Assembly (NCBI GenBank): GCA_964393825.1
Contig: CAYMUY010000017.1
Location: 1 to 64,000, forward strand
Direction: 5' to 3'
Source of the DNA: PFJX01 sp964393825
GTDB taxonomy: Bacteria; Pseudomonadota; Gammaproteobacteria; Burkholderiales; Thiobacillaceae
Length of the DNA stretch: 64,000 bases
Position 1 is the first letter of the stretch. Each line of letters opens with the position of its first letter. The position numbers and the translations under genes were made by a program. Positions 17,405 to 25,140 of this stretch are shown piece by piece. A model generated the notes under the pieces. The model saw only the letters and a list, made by a program, of their open reading frames with translations. It had not been told where the DNA came from and searched no databases.

Positions 17405-17863
17405 GGCGATTTCCTTCCGTCACTTCGTGATGTCCGCGGTGGGCGTGGAGCACGTTCCAGCATCGGCGCGGGAATGCCCGACCTGGCAGCACGCTGCGGC
17501 TTCGGTCAGTGGTATCCATGCATGATCCGTGCCGGATATATATCCGTTTGATTATTAAGGGGGCCTTGTAAGCGCCATGGCGCGGACGCGCGCGCGGATG
17601 CACAACCGTGGGGCGTGATGCACCTTGTTGCATCCATTTTATTGAGACTGATCGGCGCGGTTTCCGGCGGCGAGCCGATGGCGATGCCCGTTCGCCTTGG
17701 CTTCTGATCCTTTCCGCCTTTGCAAAAGGCGGGAAGGGGGATTTCTCCTCGGCTGGCGAACAGCGCCACATGGAAACAAGCTGAACTCTGCCCGGGGGCA
17801 GACAAAACCCTGACCTGTCCTCTATCGTGCCAGGCGTTCAACTCGACCCAGACAGTCCTGATC
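17405..17863. other. Intergenic region with a 14-bp palindrome
   Basis: No convincing gene is seen in these 459 bases. They contain the perfect palindrome CGGATATATATCCG at 17533-17546, a candidate operator for the divergent transcripts on either side. A hairpin-forming CCGCCTTT-GC-AAAAGGCGG segment lies near 17714-17731. No -24/-12 site was found. Confidence 0.5.
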
Positions 17864-18232
17864 ATGCCCTTCATCAAGCTCTGCCCACTGCATGAAACAG
17901 AAGCGGTTCGGCCGGAAGATTTCGGTCACGGCAACCCGGCCCGCTGTATTGCCGAGCGTCGCTTCAGCGCGCCCGAGATATTTCTCAACATCGCTCATAT
18001 CGTCGCCTATGAGGAGTGCCCGCTTTATCTCATCTGCGACGCCGAGCCAAACGGACTGGTGAATGGCGTGCGCCTGCGTCTCGCCGATGGCGCCATGCTG
18101 GTGGTGCCGGACGACCCGGAAGATGACGAACCCGGTTTCGCCGCCGCGCTGGAACAGGCGGCGGGCGGGCGAATCGCCGAACTCGGTTATTCCCGCTATC
18201 TCGCGGAACTGGAACGCAAGAAGTACACCTGA
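17864..18232 (+). CDS. Hypothetical protein, 122 aa
   Basis: A soluble protein beginning MPFIKLCPLHETEAV, with a central YEECPLYLICDAEPNGLVNG segment, a strongly acidic DDPEDDEPG loop and a helical C-terminus. No signal peptide or membrane segment is visible. It is divergent from the Cys-motif/kinase operon and lies 49 bases upstream of the amidohydrolase gene. The start is the only ATG that leaves room for the upstream intergenic signals. I do not recognise the family. Confidence 0.65.
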   Translation: MPFIKLCPLHETEAVRPEDFGHGNPARCIAERRFSAPEIFLNIAHIVAYEECPLYLICDAEPNGLVNGVRLRLADGAMLVVPDDPEDDEPGFAAALEQAAGGRIAELGYSRYLAELERKKYT

Positions 18233-18281
18233 TCGATCTCCAGCCCAGCCAGGCTCGCCCACCACCGTAGCGGAGATTCCC

Positions 18282-19130
18282 ATGTCATTGCGTTTCGTCA
18301 TGCTTGCCGGCCTGATGCTGGTTTTCTTCGCGCTGCCCGTGCGCGCGGGGGAGTTCCCGCTGTTCGATGCCCATATCCACTACAGTCACGACGCCTGGCA
18401 GCGGCTCACGCCGGAAGAGGCCGTGCGGCGCCTGCGGGCGGCCGGAGTGCGGAGGGCATTGGTGTCCAGTTCCAACGACGACGGCACCCGGATGCTTTAC
18501 TGGGCGGCGCCCGACCTGGTGGTCCCCGCCCTGCGTCCCTACCGCAAGCGTAGCGACCTCTCCGCCTGGACTCGGGACGAGAGCATTCCCGCCTATCTTG
18601 AGGAGCGGCTCGGGCAGCATCGCTACGTGGCCATCGGCGAGTTCCATGTGGATGGCACGGAGGCCGACACCCCCGTAGTGCGTCGGGTGGTGCAACTGGC
18701 CAGCCAGCACGGCCTGATGCTGCATGTGCATGGCGATGCCGATGCCATCGCCCGCATCTTCCGCCAGGACCCGGAGGCCCGCATCCTCTGGGCCCATGCC
18801 GGCTTTGAAGGGGTGGACACGGTCGCGCGGATGCTGGCCCTGCATCCCAGGCTATGGGCCGACCTCTCCTTCCGTGGCGAAATCGCTCCGAAGGGCAAAC
18901 TGCGCCCGGAATGGCGCGCCCTGTTCCTCACCCATCCCGACCGTTTCATGGTCGGCACCGACACCTACACCCCCGCCCGCTGGGACCAGGTGGGCGAGCA
19001 CGCGGACTGGGCCCGCAGCTGGCTGGCAGAACTGCCGCCCGAGGTGGCCGCGGGCATTGCCTGGCGCAACGGCGAAGCGGTCATCGCTACCGCCTTCACG
19101 GCCAGGCCCGCGGCTGCGGGCGGCCCTTGA
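18282..19130 (+). CDS. Exported amidohydrolase (TIM-barrel metal hydrolase)
   Basis: A 282-aa protein with a signal peptide (MSLRFVMLAGLMLVFFALPVRA) and then the metal-binding FDAHIHYS. Further barrel signatures are IGEFHVDG, LMLHVHGDADAI, ILWAHAGFEG and a late VGTDTYTPARW aspartate. It belongs to the amidohydrolase-2/TatD-like group and should act in the periplasm. The substrate is unknown. It follows the 122-aa gene on the same strand. Confidence 0.82.
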   Translation: MSLRFVMLAGLMLVFFALPVRAGEFPLFDAHIHYSHDAWQRLTPEEAVRRLRAAGVRRALVSSSNDDGTRMLYWAAPDLVVPALRPYRKRSDLSAWTRDESIPAYLEERLGQHRYVAIGEFHVDGTEADTPVVRRVVQLASQHGLMLHVHGDADAIARIFRQDPEARILWAHAGFEGVDTVARMLALHPRLWADLSFRGEIAPKGKLRPEWRALFLTHPDRFMVGTDTYTPARWDQVGEHADWARSWLAELPPEVAAGIAWRNGEAVIATAFTARPAAAGGP

Positions 19131-19248
19131 GCCAGGGAGCACGCGGTTGATCTCGTCTTTTTCGCCCGCATGCATCATGAACGCAGGCGGGAGCGGGTAT
19201 CCGTAGCTGCAGGCGCTCCTGCAACGCGGACAACCGCGGTTTGCAGGG

Positions 19249-19629
19249 TCAGGCCGGGTCCAGCAATGCGGCCCGCATTTGTGCCTCGGCGATGGGATAC
19301 GTCAGCACGGCATGGACGGAGAACACCGCCAGCAGCTTGTCGATGTGAGCCGCCTCGGCGGGCTGCATGACGATGATGAACTTCGCTTGCGGCGCTACGG
19401 CCTGAAGCGTGCGAAGGGTGACATCCAGATTGGAGATCGTGTTGCCCGCGTAGTCATTGCCCCAGGCATAGACGAACTCGCCCACGAAGAAGTCAGGCCG
19501 CTGCTGCTTCAGGGCGCGGTGCAGGTTGCGGGCTGAACCGAAATCCTCCACCACGATCCCCTGCGCCTGGAAAAGATCGGGGAAATGGGCGGCGTAGGGG
19601 GAGGCGAGAAGGGTGTAGAGGAATTTCAT
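19249..19629 (-). CDS. Hypothetical protein, 126 aa, receiver-like fold possible
   Basis: Starts MKFLYTLLASPYAAHF and has an alternating strand/helix pattern (FIIVMQPAEAAHIDKLL, HAVLTYPIAEAQMRAALL) reminiscent of a response-regulator receiver fold. The acidic pocket and phospho-Asp are not evident. The ATG at 19629 is chosen because the N-terminal strand starts there; the upstream extension is low in plausible structure. It is a single minus-strand gene between the amidohydrolase and the repeat array. The family is not recognised. Confidence 0.6.
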   Translation of the reverse strand: MKFLYTLLASPYAAHFPDLFQAQGIVVEDFGSARNLHRALKQQRPDFFVGEFVYAWGNDYAGNTISNLDVTLRTLQAVAPQAKFIIVMQPAEAAHIDKLLAVFSVHAVLTYPIAEAQMRAALLDPA

Positions 19630-20035
19630 GGGGCTGGCGGTTTGTTCAAGGGGGCTGAAAGGTGTCCGAAAAAACCGGGCGGTATCGCGACACTGACAGT
19701 CCATAAAACAATGGTGAGGTTGACCACTATTGCTGCATTTTCACCGGAGTAGATTGGGATTCTTGGAAAATAATCCATGGCAAACAGATTTATTCGATAA
19801 GTCACCCTTTTCCATCTGATGCTTCTCCGCCTCTTGGCCAAGTTCAATCAACAAGCAGCCATGCATCGCGGCATATTCCTGCGTTGTGGGTTTCTGTCGT
19901 GGCAGGCTCTCCTCCTTCCGCGGCATCGCGTTCCAGCACGGTACGGCGGAGAAGCGGAGCGCCTTCCGCCGAATGCCACACGCTTGATTACATGCGGCGG
20001 ATAACGCCTGCGGCTCATCCGCCCTACCTTGCTGG

Positions 20036-20135
20036 NNNNNNNNNNNNNNNNNNNNNNNNNNNNNNNNNNNNNNNNNNNNNNNNNNNNNNNNNNNNNNNNN
20101 NNNNNNNNNNNNNNNNNNNNNNNNNNNNNNNNNNN
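20036..20135. other. Assembly gap, 100 N
   Basis: Exactly 100 undetermined bases, the customary placeholder for a gap of unknown size, lie inside the tandem repeat. The real sequence may be longer or shorter. Confidence 0.98.
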
Positions 20136-20191
20136 GCCACTCGCTTGATTACATGCGGCGGATAACGCCTGCGGCTCATCCGCCCTACCTT

Positions 20192-20266
20192 GCTGGCGAG
20201 GCTGGCCGGCGCCGCGTTGATGAAACCGTATTGCACCCGCAGCGTCGCGCCCACCGCTTCCAGCAC
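20192..20266 (-). pseudogene. Fragment of the NCS1 transporter domain
   Basis: These 75 bases align without gaps to 16834-16908, inside the transporter-kinase gene, with six mismatches. On the minus strand they read VLEAVGATLRVQYGFINAAP against VLEAVGATLLVQYGFINAAL (about residues 57-81 of the intact protein). They lie 109 bases downstream of the second Cys-motif gene, in the same order and direction as at the intact locus. Confidence 0.8.
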
Positions 20267-20374
20267 GGGCGGAAAAGCGGAGCACCTTCCGCCGAATGCC
20301 ACTCGCTTGATTACATGCGGCGGATAACGCCTGCGGCTCATCCGCCCTACCTCGCTGGAACTCGCTGGGGACGG

Positions 20375-20599
20375 TCACCGTGGGGCGCGCCGGTACTTGA
20401 CCTTCTTCATCAGTTTGTCCGCCACATGGGCGGCGAATGTGTCGACGTTGTCGTAGTCCTGGGCGATGACGAACTCGGCCAGCGCGTCGATCAGGGTGCG
20501 GGTCTGTTCGATCTCGGCGAAGGAACGGCCGCAGGTGATGCAGCGTTCGCCGTCGTCGCGGCAGGCGGTCTTGCCTTTGCAGGGGGTGAAGATGGGCAT
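20375..20599 (-). CDS. Short Cys-motif protein, 74 aa
   Basis: MPIFTPCKGKTACRDDGERC is followed by ITCGRSFAEIEQ. This gives a C-x5-C-x6-C-x2-C pattern with a CGRSFAEI turn, resembling the DUF1289 type of small Cys protein and suggesting metal or Fe-S binding. The C-terminal half is helical (LIDALAEFVIAQDYDNVDTF) and basic at the end. It lies 38 bases downstream of nifA on the same strand, so it may be part of the nifLA transcript. A related, frameshifted copy precedes the transporter-kinase gene. Function is unknown. Confidence 0.7.
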   Translation of the reverse strand: MPIFTPCKGKTACRDDGERCITCGRSFAEIEQTRTLIDALAEFVIAQDYDNVDTFAAHVADKLMKKVKYRRAPR

Positions 20600-20636
20600 G
20601 GTCGTTGTGGGTGGAAGAGGGGGCGGGGGCGGCCGG

Positions 20637-22172
20637 CTAGATCTGTTTCACCTTGATGTTGAGGGTCTGGATCCGGTAGGCGATCTGCCGGGGCGTCATG
20701 TCCAGCAGGCGGGCGGCCTTGGCCTGCACCCAGCCGGCCTGTTCCAGGGCGGCGATGACCCGCTCCCGTTCATCCAGGTTGGGGTCGTCGAGGTCGACCT
20801 CGCGCAGGATGCCACGGCCGATGCTGACCTGTTCCTCGATGCCGGTGAGCAGGATGGCGTCGCGGTCGATGACTTCCGCCTCGGTGAGCACGGCGGCGCG
20901 TTCCAGGCAGTTCTCCAGTTCGCGCACGTTGCCGGGCCAGGCGTGGTGCATCAGCACGCGCAGGGCGGTATCGGTGAGTTCCAGCGGCCGGCTCTGCTGG
21001 CGGGCGATCTTGTCGACCAGGAAGCGGGCGATGTCGGGGATGTCTTCCATGCGTTCGCGCAGGGCGGGCAGGTAGATGGGCATGACATTGAGCCGGTAGT
21101 ACAGGTCCTCGCGGAAGCGGCCGGCCTCGACCTCGCCTTCCAGGTCGCGGTGGGTGGCGGCGATGACCCGTACATCGACCTTGATGGTGCGGCTGCCGCC
21201 GACCCGTTCCAGTTCACCTTCCTGCAGCACCCGCAGCAGCTTGGACTGGAAGGCGGCGGAGACTTCGCCGACCTCGTCGAGGAACAGGGTGCCACCGTCG
21301 GCCTGCTCGAAGCGGCCCTGGCGCTGGTTCATGGCGCCGGTGAAGGCGCCTTTCTCGTGGCCGAACAGTTCCGATTCGAGCAGGTTTTCCGGCAGGGCGG
21401 CGCAGTTGAGCTTGACGAAGGGGGCCTTGGCGCGCGGCGAGTTGTAATGGATGGCGTTGGCGATCAGTTCCTTGCCGGTGCCGGTTTCGCCGCGGATCAG
21501 CACGGTGGTGTTCCACTTGGCGACCAGGCGCGCCTGTTCGAACACCCGCCGCATCGGCTGGGTGTGGCCGATGATGTTGTCGAAGCCGTACTGGCCGCGC
21601 ACGGCGCGACGCAGGGTGTCGCGCTCCTCGGTGAGTTCCTCGCGCTCCTTCTGCACGTTGCTGGCCAGGCGCACGGCCTGGCCGATCAGGTTGGCGACCA
21701 TCTCCATGAACTGGGTGTACTCGTCGAGCAGCACCTCGGCGCCCTCGGCGGTCTGCGCGGCGATGACGCCGACCACCTGGCGGCCGATGCGGATGGGGAC
21801 GCCGACGAAGCCGCGTTCCGGGTCGTGGAGGCCGAGCTTGCCAAGGAAGCGCGGTTCGTCGGCGATGCGCTCGACCGCGATCGGCTCGCCTTCCTCCAGG
21901 ATCAGGCCGACCACGCCCTCGCCCGGGCGGTAGCGGACGTCCTCGGTGAAGATGCCGGCCAGCCCGTGCGCGACGGAGACCTGAAGTTCGCCCGAGTGCG
22001 CGTCCAGCAGGCTGACCATGCCGCGTTCGAGGCCGACGCCATCGTGCAGCACGCGTAGCACCGCGGCCAGGGTTTCCTTCAGGTCGAGGGAGCGCGAGAG
22101 CACCTGGCTGACCTGGTACAGCGTCTCCAGTTCGGTGCGCAGGAGTTCCAGTTCGAGTTCGCTGTTCTCCAT
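20637..22172 (-). CDS. nifA: Nif-specific sigma-54 activator NifA
   Basis: A 511-aa enhancer-binding protein. The GAF domain is at about 15-165. The AAA+ domain has Walker A GETGTGKE at 228-235, the sigma-54 contact GAFTGA at 275-280 and Walker B GGTLFLDE at 293-300. The Fis-type HTH at the C-terminus includes AKAARLLDMTPRQIAYR. The Cys cluster that makes alphaproteobacterial NifA oxygen-sensitive is absent, which fits control by NifL. It starts one base after the nifL stop, so the two are coupled. It should activate the rnf, nifH and LRV promoters in this window. Confidence 0.97.
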   Translation of the reverse strand: MENSELELELLRTELETLYQVSQVLSRSLDLKETLAAVLRVLHDGVGLERGMVSLLDAHSGELQVSVAHGLAGIFTEDVRYRPGEGVVGLILEEGEPIAVERIADEPRFLGKLGLHDPERGFVGVPIRIGRQVVGVIAAQTAEGAEVLLDEYTQFMEMVANLIGQAVRLASNVQKEREELTEERDTLRRAVRGQYGFDNIIGHTQPMRRVFEQARLVAKWNTTVLIRGETGTGKELIANAIHYNSPRAKAPFVKLNCAALPENLLESELFGHEKGAFTGAMNQRQGRFEQADGGTLFLDEVGEVSAAFQSKLLRVLQEGELERVGGSRTIKVDVRVIAATHRDLEGEVEAGRFREDLYYRLNVMPIYLPALRERMEDIPDIARFLVDKIARQQSRPLELTDTALRVLMHHAWPGNVRELENCLERAAVLTEAEVIDRDAILLTGIEEQVSIGRGILREVDLDDPNLDERERVIAALEQAGWVQAKAARLLDMTPRQIAYRIQTLNIKVKQI

Positions 22173-22173
22173 C

Positions 22174-23706
22174 TCAGCCCCCCTTGGCGCAGGGCAGTTG
22201 CACGCGGACCCGACAACCCTGGATGGGGCTCGAGCCGATTTCGATCAGGCCGCCGTGACGGGCGACGGTTTCCTGCGCCATCGACAGGCCCATGCCGAGA
22301 TGCCCGCGTTCCGCCCCCTTGGTGGTGAAGAACGGTTCGAAGACCTTGTAGCGCCATTCCATGGGAATGCCGGGGCCGCTGTCTTCCAGAATCACTTCGA
22401 CGTGATCGGCGTGCGCCAGGGTGGCCAGGCGCAGCAGCCGTTCCCGCGGCGGTTCGCCGGCGCGGCGTTCATTCATGGCCTCGATGGCGTTGGCCAGCAA
22501 CTGCCGGAACAGGGCGGTGAGTTGGGTGCTGCCCCCGAGCACCGGTGGCAGGGTTGCCGCTGGCACCCATTCCACGACGACGCTGGCGCCCAGCAGGGCG
22601 GCGGTGCTCATCTTGAGCACGTCGCGCAGCACTTCATTCAGATTCAGCGGCTGGATCGGCTCCACCGTCTGGTTGGGCATGCAGGCGCGCAGGGTATCGA
22701 GGGCGGCGCGACTGTCGCGCAGGGCCGCGTCGATGGCCATGTCGATGGTTTCCTCGCCCTGGTTCTCGCCGCGGCGGCGCTCCAGCATGCGCACCGCGGC
22801 CGTCAGGGTGTTGAGCGGGCCTTCCAGTTGATAGACGGCGCCAGCCAGGGTCTCGCGCAGGCCCTGCAGGCGCTCCTGTTCCGCCAGCAGGGCGGACAGG
22901 CTGTTGATGCGCAGGGCCTCCTGCTGGCGCTTGAGTTCGCTGATGTCCTGTGCGGTGAGCAGCAGGAACTGCCGCCGCAGCGGCTCGTAGAAGGCTTCCG
23001 CGCGACTGTCCTGCTCCTCGAACCAGGAGAGGGCGCAGGTGAACCAGCGGGGCGCGCGGCCGGGGCGGTCCACGCGCACCTCGACGGGATGAATCGCCTG
23101 GCGGCGGTCACGGGCGAGATCGAAGCGGGCGCCCATCTGCTCGCGCAGTTGGGTGAGCAGGGTGGAGGCGGGCTCCTGGCCGAGATCGCCGATCAGTTTC
23201 TTGTATTCCTGGTTGTCGAGTACGACGTGGTCGTGGTCGTCGAGCAGGCAGATCGCCACCTGGGCGGCGTCCACCACCGATTCGATCATGGCTTTGTGGT
23301 TCTGTACCTGACGTTCCAGGCGATGCACTTCGGTGACATCGCGGTGCATGCCGAGGTAGTGGCTGGTGTGGCCTTCCGCATCCAGCACCGGGGTGATGGT
23401 GAGGTCGGCCAGGTAACGGCTGCCGTCCCGCCGCCGGTTGACCAGCAGGCCGTTCCAGGCGCGCTGGCGCTTCAATTGCGCCCAGAGGCTTTCGTACACG
23501 AGGCCGGGGGTGACCTTGTAGGAGAGCAGGGACTGGTTGTGCCCGATCAATTCGCCCTGACTGTAGCCGGTCACCCTTTCGAACGCGGGATTGGCATAGA
23601 GGATGGTGGCCTTGGCATCGGTAATGGAAATGGCCAGCGCGGCCTGCTCGACGGCCTGGCGGAACAATGCGGAAGGAAGATCGGAGAGTGTGGACATGTG
23701 CGTCAT
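22174..23706 (-). CDS. nifL: Redox and nitrogen sensor NifL
   Basis: A protein of about 510 aa. PAS1 (about 10-120: AISITDAKATILYANPAFERVTGY, split by the family's ILYAN motif) should bind FAD, as in Azotobacter NifL. PAS2 and a coiled helical region (ISELKRQQEALRINSLSALL) follow, then a GHKL ATPase-type domain (NAIEAMNE, DSGPGIP, GMGLSMAQE). The helix that carries His305 in Azotobacter NifL reads YQLEGPLN here, with Tyr in place of His. NifL binds and inhibits NifA under oxygen or fixed nitrogen. Start 23706 or 23697 cannot be decided; neither has a good ribosome site. Confidence 0.93.
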   Translation of the reverse strand: MTHMSTLSDLPSALFRQAVEQAALAISITDAKATILYANPAFERVTGYSQGELIGHNQSLLSYKVTPGLVYESLWAQLKRQRAWNGLLVNRRRDGSRYLADLTITPVLDAEGHTSHYLGMHRDVTEVHRLERQVQNHKAMIESVVDAAQVAICLLDDHDHVVLDNQEYKKLIGDLGQEPASTLLTQLREQMGARFDLARDRRQAIHPVEVRVDRPGRAPRWFTCALSWFEEQDSRAEAFYEPLRRQFLLLTAQDISELKRQQEALRINSLSALLAEQERLQGLRETLAGAVYQLEGPLNTLTAAVRMLERRRGENQGEETIDMAIDAALRDSRAALDTLRACMPNQTVEPIQPLNLNEVLRDVLKMSTAALLGASVVVEWVPAATLPPVLGGSTQLTALFRQLLANAIEAMNERRAGEPPRERLLRLATLAHADHVEVILEDSGPGIPMEWRYKVFEPFFTTKGAERGHLGMGLSMAQETVARHGGLIEIGSSPIQGCRVRVQLPCAKGG

Positions 23707-23848
23707 CTGGGCCTGAGGTATGACGCATGCCAAAGCAATAACCATGCCGCCAACACGGGTGGGGCCCGCGACACCCCTGGCGCCACAAGGAAATTCCGCC
23801 ATTACGCCAGCTGGCCGCGGCCGTGGCGGCCAAAGCGGCGCCATCGAA

Positions 23849-23864
23849 TGTCGCATTTCCAACA
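23849..23864. promoter_or_regulatory. NifA binding site (UAS) for rnf operon
   Basis: A TGT-N10-ACA match lies 121 bases upstream of the rnf -24 element, within the usual range for NifA enhancers. It is in the nifL-rnfA divergent region, so it could also affect nifL. Confidence 0.75.
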
Positions 23865-23969
23865 TCCGCCATGACATCGCCCTGACAACGACAAGGGAAT
23901 CTTGCACCAGACTGGTGCGCGGTCCGGTAATGCCCTGATATTTCGTGCGTCGCGACCGTGTGACGGGAT

Positions 23970-23984
23970 TGGCACAGCGCTTGC
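23970..23984 (+). promoter_or_regulatory. Sigma-54 promoter of rnfA
   Basis: TGGCAC-N5-TTGC matches the -24/-12 consensus exactly and lies 41 bases upstream of the rnfA ATG. With the NifA box upstream, it makes rnf a nif-regulated operon. Confidence 0.9.
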
Positions 23985-24024
23985 GAGACAGGGCTCAGGC
24001 AACTCTGAATGCACACGCGAAATC

Positions 24025-24600
24025 ATGAGCGAATACCTGCTGCTGCTGCTCGGCACCGCCCTGGTCAACAACGTGGTCCTGGTGAAGTTTCTTGGCCTGT
24101 GCCCGTTCATGGGCGTGTCCAGGAAGATGGACAGCGCCCTCGGCATGGGCATGGCCACCACCTTCGTGCTGACCCTGGCCACCGCCGCTTCCTGGATGCT
24201 GGAACACTGGCTGCTGCAACCGCTGGGCATCGGTTACCTGCGCATCCTCGCCTTCATCCTGGTGATCGCCAGCGTCGTGCAGTTCACCGAGATGGTGATC
24301 CGCAAGGCCAGCCCCGGCCTCTACCAGGTACTGGGCATCTACCTGCCGCTGATCACCACCAACTGCGCGGTGCTGGGGGTCGCCCTGCTCAATGTGCAGG
24401 AAAAGCACGCCTTCGTCTCCAGCCTGCTCTATGGCTTCGGTTCGGCGCTCGGTTTCACCGTGGTGCTGCTGCTGTTCGCCGGCCTGCGTGAACGCCTGGC
24501 CCTGGCGCAGGTGCCGGCCGCCTTCGCCGGCGCGCCGATCGGATTCGTGGTGGCGGGCCTGCTGTCGCTCGCCTTCATGGGCTTTGCCGGACTGGTCTAG
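24025..24600 (+). CDS. rnfA: Electron transport complex subunit RnfA
   Basis: A 191-aa integral membrane protein with about six hydrophobic segments. It starts MSEYLLLLLGTALVNNVVLV and contains the family marks GLCPFMGVSRK and TTNCAVLGVALL. In the Rnf complex it spans the inner membrane and shares a Fe-S centre with RnfE. First gene of rnfABCDGEH. The position beside nifLA and the sigma-54 promoter match the rnf1-nifLA arrangement of Azotobacter and point to low-potential electron supply for nitrogenase. Confidence 0.96.
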   Translation: MSEYLLLLLGTALVNNVVLVKFLGLCPFMGVSRKMDSALGMGMATTFVLTLATAASWMLEHWLLQPLGIGYLRILAFILVIASVVQFTEMVIRKASPGLYQVLGIYLPLITTNCAVLGVALLNVQEKHAFVSSLLYGFGSALGFTVVLLLFAGLRERLALAQVPAAFAGAPIGFVVAGLLSLAFMGFAGLV

Positions 24601-24609
24601 GAGAGATCG

Positions 24610-25140
24610 ATGATCGCCGCTCTGTTGAGTCTCACCCTGCTTGGATTGACCCTCGGCCTGGGCCTTGGCTTCGCTGCCACCCGCCTGAAAGTGGAGGGCA
24701 ATCCGCTGGTGGCGGAACTGGAGGCCATGCTGCCCGGCTCGCAGTGCGGGCAGTGCGGTTATCCCGGTTGCACCGGCGCCGCCCAGGCACTCGCCGACGG
24801 CACGGCGCCGATCACCCTCTGCCCGCCTGGCGGCCGGCCCCTGGTGGAAGCGCTGGCCGCCCGCCTCGGCGTCGAGGCCGGGGCCTCCGATGCGACGGAC
24901 AGCGCGCCGCGGGTGGCGGAGGTGCTGGAGGATCTCTGCATCGGTTGTACCAAGTGCTACAAGGTCTGCCCCACCGACGCGATCATGGGCGCGGCCAAGC
25001 AGATCCACGCGGTGTTCAGGGAGGCCTGTACCGCCTGCGGCAAGTGTGTCGATGTCTGTCCCACCGAGGCCACGCGCATGGTCTCGCTGCCCGCGACGCT
25101 GCAGACCTGGTACTGGGCGCGGCCGGAGGGGGCGGCATGA
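24610..25140 (+). CDS. rnfB: Electron transport complex Fe-S subunit RnfB
   Basis: A 176-aa protein. It has an N-terminal membrane anchor (residues 3-25) and a first cluster motif CGQCGYPGCTGAAQALADG with a later Cys in TLCPPGG. Two 4Fe-4S ferredoxin motifs follow (CIGCTKCYKVCPTDA and CTACGKCVDVCPTEA). RnfB passes electrons between the soluble partner and the membrane subunits. It starts nine bases after rnfA, with GGAGAG upstream, and overlaps rnfC by four bases. It is near the usual length for nif-linked RnfB. Confidence 0.96.
   Translation: MIAALLSLTLLGLTLGLGLGFAATRLKVEGNPLVAELEAMLPGSQCGQCGYPGCTGAAQALADGTAPITLCPPGGRPLVEALAARLGVEAGASDATDSAPRVAEVLEDLCIGCTKCYKVCPTDAIMGAAKQIHAVFREACTACGKCVDVCPTEATRMVSLPATLQTWYWARPEGAA

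Larger units (their letters stand above)
19931..20357. repeat. Tandem array of ~162-bp units, interrupted by assembly gap
   Basis: A block beginning GCCAC(A/T)CGCTTGATTACA and ending TACCT(T/C)GCTGG occurs at about 19975, 20136 and 20298. It is preceded by a GGCGGA(A/G)AAGCGGAGC...TTCCGCC palindromic part. The last two copies are 162 bases apart. The unit includes the 75-bp transporter fragment at 20192-20266. The true copy number is unknown because of the gap. Confidence 0.85.

Noticed and set aside
19931..20357. CRISPR array
   Set aside because: Units of about 162 bp with no short uniform repeats and unique spacers, and no cas genes nearby. It is an ordinary tandem repeat.
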